Part shown: piece after piece, positions 6,334 through 7,910 of the stretch
Position numbering within the stretch: the stretch's first letter is position 1
How the letters are laid out: each line of letters opens with the position of its first letter
Assembly (NCBI GenBank): GCA_013314865.1
Contig: JABUEV010000096.1
Coordinates: 1 to 7,910, forward strand
Direction: 5' to 3'
DNA length: 7,910 nucleotides
Source: Bacteroidales bacterium
GTDB lineage: Bacteria > Bacteroidota > Bacteroidia > Bacteroidales > VadinHA17
Position numbers and translations under genes: made by a program
The notes under the pieces: generated by a model
What the model saw: the letters and a program-made list of their open reading frames with translations, nothing else
What the model was told of the DNA's origin: nothing
Databases searched by the model: none

Positions 6334-7653
6334 TTAAAGTTTTATAAATTCAACTCTCCGGTTCAGAGCCTTGTTTGCAGGGGTATCGTTCTGAGCCACG
6401 GGCTGTGTCTCGCCCATGCCATCCGACTCAAGGCGTGAGGCATCTATTCCGAATGTTTTAACGAGTTCATTTTTCACAGAAGCTCCGCGGCGCTTTGACA
6501 GATCGAGGTTTGAAGCATCCGCACCATCAGAATCTGTATGGCCTACAATTTTTACTCTTATGTCCGGATTCTCCTGAAGAACAGCAGCTATTTCTTTTAG
6601 AGTGCCGTATGATTCCGGTTTAACCACATCCTTATTCACATCAAAATATATTCCGTATGATACCAGCTTGCCTTCAGTGATAAGTTTACTGCGCATGTCA
6701 GGAGCACCTACAGCAATACGGACATTGCTGATCATTGCCGCACCATATTCAAACCTCAGTCTGTCAGGTTTCAGGCACCCTGTTGGAAATGCTTTGGGCA
6801 GATCAATAATTTTATTCTGATCCTGGTATACGCGGATTCTTGATTTTTGAACCCACAGAGCAATATGATATTTCTGGTTCATTTTTTCTCTGAGGTTTTC
6901 ACCTTCAACATATCCGCTGTTTTTGGCAGGTCCGCATGTCTCACCAATGAACCAGGTATTGTAAAGGGGACGTCCATAATATTCAACCTGGAACTGAAAT
7001 CCGCCCTGCCCCGGAGTAGAGCCTCCATCCCAGCCTTTTGCATTTTTAGCCTGCATCAGCCTCATTTGCCAGCCTGACATCCCGTTGCCCTCAAGTCCGC
7101 CTATGGGAACAATGTCAAACTCTATCGTATAATTCTCCGGCAAAGCAAGTAATTCATCTGTCCAGACGCATTCCTTCATAACAAATTTCATCCATTTACC
7201 CGGATAAAGGTTGGTGGTTACCACTTCTGCCGATCCATTGGTGTTCCATTGTACAGGAAAATCGCCAACAGCATCCTGACTGAAATCATCAAAAAAAATC
7301 ACTTTCTCGCCCGGCACAAAATCATATTTGGAATAAGCTTCGAGCGATGCCTGCTGCTGGCCGGATGACTTATCTCCTGACCCTGCTTCATTATTCCCTG
7401 CTGTCTGATTTTGCTTCTGTTGTTCAGTTTTTGAGGCCTGATTATTGCCTGCACCGTCTTTCTTAGGGTCGCCTTTGATGCCATCTTCAACGGCGTCAAG
7501 GCCCTTTTCAATTGCCTGGTCAGTCCTCTGATTTGCCCTGCGGTTAACTGCACTTTCAACTTTCTTCTTAAGGTCAACCTTTATCTGACCTTCTGTATTG
7601 AGGCAGAGGCAGGTTAAAAACAGAGCTACTAAAAATTTGGACGCTGAGTACAT
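6334..7653 (-). CDS. OmpA-family peptidoglycan-binding protein with LamG-like domain
   Basis: The 439-residue protein has a signal peptide (hydrophobic 7-18; likely cleavage after Gly22, Gln23 at +1), no lipobox, a charged helical segment (24-60, including VESAVNRRANQRTDQAIEKGLDAVE-type residues) and a Gln/Asn/Lys/Gly-rich linker (61-102). Residues about 117-316 form a beta-rich region (EKVIFFDDFSQDAVGDFP..., YTIEFDIVP, WFIGETCG, YHIALWVQKSRIRVYQDQ) that I read as a LamG/concanavalin-like sandwich. Residues about 330-438 are an OmpA C-terminal domain: GIYFDVNKDVVKPES (334-348), GHTDSDGADASNLDLSKRR (371-389), GMGETQPV (412-419), NRRVEF (431-436). Asp374 and Arg389 are spaced exactly like the diaminopimelate-binding Asp/Arg pair of OmpA, so peptidoglycan binding is expected. 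There is no OmpA beta-barrel. The upstream TAA in frame at 7666-7668 fixes the ATG. The ligand of the middle domain is unknown. Confidence 0.9.
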   Translation of the reverse strand: MYSASKFLVALFLTCLCLNTEGQIKVDLKKKVESAVNRRANQRTDQAIEKGLDAVEDGIKGDPKKDGAGNNQASKTEQQKQNQTAGNNEAGSGDKSSGQQQASLEAYSKYDFVPGEKVIFFDDFSQDAVGDFPVQWNTNGSAEVVTTNLYPGKWMKFVMKECVWTDELLALPENYTIEFDIVPIGGLEGNGMSGWQMRLMQAKNAKGWDGGSTPGQGGFQFQVEYYGRPLYNTWFIGETCGPAKNSGYVEGENLREKMNQKYHIALWVQKSRIRVYQDQNKIIDLPKAFPTGCLKPDRLRFEYGAAMISNVRIAVGAPDMRSKLITEGKLVSYGIYFDVNKDVVKPESYGTLKEIAAVLQENPDIRVKIVGHTDSDGADASNLDLSKRRGASVKNELVKTFGIDASRLESDGMGETQPVAQNDTPANKALNRRVEFIKL

Positions 7654-7729
7654 AAAAATTGAGATTTAGGTTAATGATCTGAAGATTTAATTGCGTAGTA
7701 AATCTAATTAAGAACAATTTGAAGATACT

Positions 7730-7827
7730 CCCCTAAAAAGTGGATTTTCATAGTGTAATTAAACTTCTTCCGCAGAAAACAGATTCTGCATTAGCGTCTT
7801 TCAAAAATATCCACCAAAAAGGGGATT
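7730..7827. repeat. pair of similar 17-bp operator-like sites
   Basis: CCCCTAAAAAGTGGATT (7730-7746) and CCACCAAAAAGGGGATT (7811-7827) match at 14 of 17 positions in the same orientation, with starts 81 bp apart. Each has C-rich and G-rich ends around an A5 core. The blocks TCCCCT/GTGGAT of the left copy also pair with ATCCAC/AGGGGA of the right one, so the pair doubles as an imperfect inverted repeat. The right copy ends inside the -33 element of the plus-strand promoter. It lies in a divergent intergenic region, so regulator binding is the natural reading. Confidence 0.5.
7802..7809 (-). promoter_or_regulatory. possible -7 element for the OmpA-domain gene
   Basis: On the minus strand this reads TATTTTTG, an exact TAnnTTTG match, the only one found upstream of the OmpA-domain gene. 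There is no TTG at the right distance behind it, and it implies a leader of roughly 140 bases, so support is limited. It directly abuts the right-hand 17-bp operator-like copy. Confidence 0.28.
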
Positions 7828-7855
7828 GCAGATTGGCTGACAATGATTAGGTTTG
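7826..7855 (+). promoter_or_regulatory. Bacteroidota-type promoter TTG-N19-TAGGTTTG
   Basis: TTG at 7826-7828 and TAGGTTTG at 7848-7855 are separated by 19 bases, an exact fit to the -33/-7 consensus of the Bacteroidota primary sigma factor. Transcription should start near 7861-7863, only about ten bases before the ATG at 7871. The right-hand copy of the 17-bp repeat overlaps the -33 element, so a bound regulator would compete with or recruit polymerase. Confidence 0.62.
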
Positions 7856-7870
7856 TACTTTACTTTGCCT

Positions 7871-7910
7871 ATGAAACCAAAAATCACAAGGTTTTCCTTT
7901 TACTTATTGC
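7871..7910 (+). CDS. start of a probable exported protein, truncated by the window edge
   Basis: Only 13 codons are visible: MKPKITRFSFYLL. A basic start (two Lys and an Arg) followed by hydrophobic residues looks like the beginning of a signal peptide. The ATG lies just downstream of a well-matched promoter. No Shine-Dalgarno is present. Function cannot be inferred. The frame is open to the edge, but the stretch is too short for that to weigh much. Confidence 0.45.
   Translation, partial: MKPKITRFSFYLL

Noticed and set aside
7299..7577. 92-codon minus-strand frame inside the OmpA-domain gene
   Set aside because: It is an out-of-frame reading of the charged helix and linker; the overlapping frame has a signal peptide and a conserved domain.
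1..7910. CRISPR array, tRNA, IS element or phage gene
   Set aside because: No regularly spaced repeats, cloverleaf, transposase motif or flanking inverted repeats were seen on either strand.

Overview
The window looks like chromosomal DNA of a member of the Bacteroidota, probably an environmental Bacteroidales/Cytophagales-type lineage. Four things point there. A predicted secreted protein ends in a gliding-motility-associated (type B) type IX secretion sorting domain. All three complete exported proteins have Gln at the predicted +1 position after signal-peptide cleavage (the Bacteroidetes 'Q-rule'). Translation starts lack Shine-Dalgarno sequences. Promoter-like sequences fit TTG-N19-TAnnTTTG rather than the sigma-70 pattern.

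Layout from left to right. (1) Positions 2-1213, plus strand: the last codons of a RidA-family imine/enamine deaminase, then, 3 bases later, a complete fold-type III PLP enzyme of the D-serine dehydratase / D-threonine aldolase family. Its metal motif is His-x-Cys, which fits a dehydratase, and RidA would clear the reactive enamine such an enzyme releases. (2) Positions 1305-2534, minus strand: a secreted protein with a PKD domain and a type B T9SS sorting domain, convergent with (1). (3) Positions 2799-5084, plus strand: a complete UvrD/PcrA superfamily I DNA helicase, divergent from (2). (4) Positions 5193-6086 and 6334-7653, minus strand: two exported envelope proteins in the same orientation, 247 bp apart. 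The first-transcribed one joins a LamG-like beta-sandwich region to an OmpA peptidoglycan-binding domain. The second resembles DUF4412 proteins. They share an N-terminal plan (signal peptide, charged helix, low-complexity linker, KYDF motif). (5) Positions 7654-7910: a divergent intergenic region with a good Bacteroidota promoter, a pair of similar 17-bp operator-like sites, and the first codons of another exported protein that runs off the window.

No tRNA, rRNA, CRISPR array, insertion sequence or phage gene was seen. The helicase is ordinary housekeeping. The least explained parts are the OmpA/DUF4412 pair, the intergenic repeats beside it, and the D-amino-acid dehydratase/RidA pair. I did not find a clear case for a wholly new defence or mobile system.
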